44,634 nucleotides of DNA, taken from Acidovorax sp. (GTDB lineage Bacteria; Pseudomonadota; Gammaproteobacteria; Burkholderiales; Burkholderiaceae_C). A program made the translations under genes and the position numbers. The stretch is from contig JADMJR010000213.1 of assembly GCA_018780365.1 (NCBI GenBank), positions 1-44,634 of the forward strand, given 5' to 3'. This document shows, one piece after another, positions 42,753 through 44,634 of the stretch (its first letter is position 1; the number at the start of each line of letters is the position of its first letter). Below the pieces are notes generated by a model. That model did no database searches. It was not told where the DNA came from and saw only the letters and a list, made by a program, of their open reading frames with translations.

Positions 42753-44634
42753 ATGAGTGCGCCCACATCCGCCATCGAATCCGTGCTGGTTGAGAACCGT
42801 GTGTTCCCCCCCTCGGATGCCATCGTCAAAGCCGCGCGTGTTTCCGGCATGGCGGGCTATGACGCGCTCTGCGCCGAGGCCGAGAAGGATTTCGAAGGCT
42901 TCTGGGCACGCCAGGCGCGCGGCAATCTGCAGTGGACCAAGCCCTTCACCCGCACGCTGGATGAGTCCAACGCGCCGTTCTTCCAGTGGTTCGCCGATGG
43001 CGAACTCAATGCCTCGGCCAACTGCCTGGACCGCCACATCGGCACCCCCACCGAGGACAAGACCGCCATCGTCTTTGAAGCCGACGATGGCACCGTCACC
43101 AACATCACCTACAAGGAACTGCTGGCCCGCGTGAGCCAGTTCGCCAACGCGCTCAAGGCCCACGGCGTGGCCAAGGGCGACCGCGTGCTGATCTACATGC
43201 CCATGACCATCGAGGGCGTGATCGCCATGCAGGCCTGCGCCCGCATCGGCGCCACCCACAGCGTGGTGTTTGGCGGCTTCAGCGCCAAGGCTGTGCACGA
43301 GCGCATCATCGACGCCGGTGCCGTGGCCGTGATCACCGCCAACTACCAGATGCGCGGCGGCAAAGAGCTGCCCCTCAAATCCATCATCGACGAAGCCCTG
43401 GCCATGGGCGGTTGCGACACCCTGCGCAACGTGTTTGTGTACCAGCGCACGGCCACGGCCTGCGCCATGGTGGCCGGGCGCGACAAGACCTTTGCCGAGG
43501 CACTGCAAGGCCAGAGCACCGATTGCGCTCCTGTGGCCGTGGGGGCCGAGCACCCGCTGTTCATCCTCTACACCAGCGGCTCCACCGGCAAGCCCAAGGG
43601 CGTGCAGCACAGCACCGGCGGCTACCTGCTGTGGGCCAAGATGACCATGGACTGGACGTTCGACCTGCGCGCCGACGACGTCTTCTGGTGCACCGCCGAC
43701 ATCGGCTGGATCACCGGCCACACCTACGTGGCCTACGGCCCGCTGGCCGCAGGCGCCACGCAGATCATTTTTGAAGGCATCCCCACCTTCCCGAACGCAG
43801 GCCGCTTCTGGCAGATGATCGAGCGCCACAAGTGCACCATCTTCTACACCGCCCCCACGGCCATCCGTTCGCTCATCAAGGCCGCCGAAGCCGACGAGGC
43901 GGTGCACCCCGCGCGCTCTGACCTGTCGAGCCTGCGCATCCTGGGCAGCGTGGGGGAGCCCATCAACCCCGAAGCCTGGATGTGGTACCACCGGAACGTG
44001 GGCGGCGAGCGCTGCCCCATCGTGGACACCTTCTGGCAGACCGAAACGGGCGGCCACGTCATTACCCCGCTGCCTGGCGCCACACCGCTGGTGCCCGGCA
44101 GCTGCACGCTGCCCCTGCCCGGCATCACGGCCGCCATCGTGGACGAAATGGGCAACGACGTGCCCAACGGCGCCGGTGGCATCCTGGTCATCAAGCGCCC
44201 CTGGCCCAGCATGATCCGCACCATCTGGAACGACCCGGAGCGCTTCAAGAAGAGCTACTTCCCTGAAGAACTCAAGGGCTACTACCTGGCGGGTGACGGT
44301 GCGGTGCGCAGTGCCGACCGGGGCTACTTCCGCATCACGGGCCGCATCGATGACGTGCTGAACGTGTCCGGCCACCGCATGGGCACGATGGAAATTGAAT
44401 CCGCCCTGGTGTCCAAGACCGACCTGGTGGCCGAGGCCGCCGTGGTGGGCCGCCCCGACGATGTGACCGGCGAGGCCATCTGTGCGTTTGTGGTGCTCAA
44501 GCGCTCGCGCCCCACCGGCGAAGAAGCCAAGCAGATCGCCAACGAACTGCGCAACTGGGTGGCCAAGGAAATCGGCCCCATCGCCAAGCCCAAGGACATC
44601 CGCTTCGGCGACAACCTGCCCAAGACCCGCAGCG
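42753..44634 (+). CDS. acs: Acetyl-CoA synthetase (cut at the window end)
   Basis: The first 627 codons of an AMP-forming acyl-CoA ligase that activates acetate to acetyl-CoA. The adenylate loop [12 protein letters not shown] is at about residues 273-284, and the motifs WWTADIGW-like [26 protein letters not shown], and [31 protein letters not shown] follow in the expected order. The window ends in LPKTRS, just before the expected Gly-Lys whose lysine is acetylated in Acs enzymes. GGAGA seven bases before ATG 42753 is a good ribosome-binding site. Propionyl-CoA synthetase is less likely, given the Trp in the QTETGGH/GIPTFPN regions. Confidence 0.93.
   Translation, partial: MSAPTSAIESVLVENRVFPPSDAIVKAARVSGMAGYDALCAEAEKDFEGFWARQARGNLQWTKPFTRTLDESNAPFFQWFADGELNASANCLDRHIGTPTEDKTAIVFEADDGTVTNITYKELLARVSQFANALKAHGVAKGDRVLIYMPMTIEGVIAMQACARIGATHSVVFGGFSAKAVHERIIDAGAVAVITANYQMRGGKELPLKSIIDEALAMGGCDTLRNVFVYQRTATACAMVAGRDKTFAEALQGQSTDCAPVAVGAEHPLFILYTSGSTGKPKGVQHSTGGYLLWAKMTMDWTFDLRADDVFWCTADIGWITGHTYVAYGPLAAGATQIIFEGIPTFPNAGRFWQMIERHKCTIFYTAPTAIRSLIKAAEADEAVHPARSDLSSLRILGSVGEPINPEAWMWYHRNVGGERCPIVDTFWQTETGGHVITPLPGATPLVPGSCTLPLPGITAAIVDEMGNDVPNGAGGILVIKRPWPSMIRTIWNDPERFKKSYFPEELKGYYLAGDGAVRSADRGYFRITGRIDDVLNVSGHRMGTMEIESALVSKTDLVAEAAVVGRPDDVTGEAICAFVVLKRSRPTGEEAKQIANELRNWVAKEIGPIAKPKDIRFGDNLPKTRS

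Overview
The window looks like a chromosomal segment from a high-GC betaproteobacterium of the Comamonadaceae (Acidovorax-like). This is inferred from the overall GC-rich coding style, orphan Bug/TctC-type binding proteins, the gene set, and a dispersed short GATAGC...GCGCTT...CCTTTTT intergenic repeat that I associate with that family. No phage, transposase, CRISPR array or plasmid function was seen. Almost everything is housekeeping or metabolic.

Layout, left to right. 1-3815 (+): a HAD hydrolase, a DUF2189-type membrane protein overlapping a 70-residue DUF2788-type membrane protein, and an M14 zinc carboxypeptidase. 3850-8183 (-): two tripartite-tricarboxylate-type binding proteins flanking a TctD/TctE-like two-component pair, with no TctA/TctB membrane genes. 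8322-10657 (-): squalene-pathway genes hpnE and hpnD; the partner hpnC lies 8.4 kb away at 19055-19930. 10786-12959 (-): L-serine ammonia-lyase and a membrane protein. 13296-18196: an Fbp/Afu-type ABC importer on the minus strand, divergent from a GcvA-like LysR regulator. 18237-18965: serB.

19946-24544: an RND efflux pair (lipoprotein adaptor and permease) behind a strong promoter that overlaps a TetR-type palindrome; neither regulator nor outer-membrane channel is present. 24636-30780: tRNA-Leu(UAG), then tig, clpP, clpX and lon, the classic nascent-chain folding and ATP-dependent proteolysis cluster, with hairpins between the genes. 30867-31580: a tRNA cluster (Gly-GCC, Cys-GCA, a second identical Gly-GCC, Leu-UAA). 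The next protein gene starts only 13 bases after the last tRNA.

31594-33848: an uncharacterised acidic protein, a YgjP-like metallohydrolase and glutamate racemase. 34009-37156: two unrelated fumarases, class I (-) and class II (+), transcribed divergently. 37325-38143: a Crp/Fnr regulator. 38283-41750 (-): an intradiol-dioxygenase-like lipoprotein, a small secreted two-cysteine protein, a histidine kinase with a Pro/Gly-rich periplasmic insert, and its response regulator; this is the least understood locus here. 41963-42562: a YqhA-like membrane protein. 42753-end (+): acetyl-CoA synthetase, cut by the window edge.

Several observations are worth a second look: the dioxygenase/small protein/kinase module, the tRNA-abutting leader, the duplicated tRNA-Gly units, and a repeat element that appears to have entered the efflux-adaptor reading frame.
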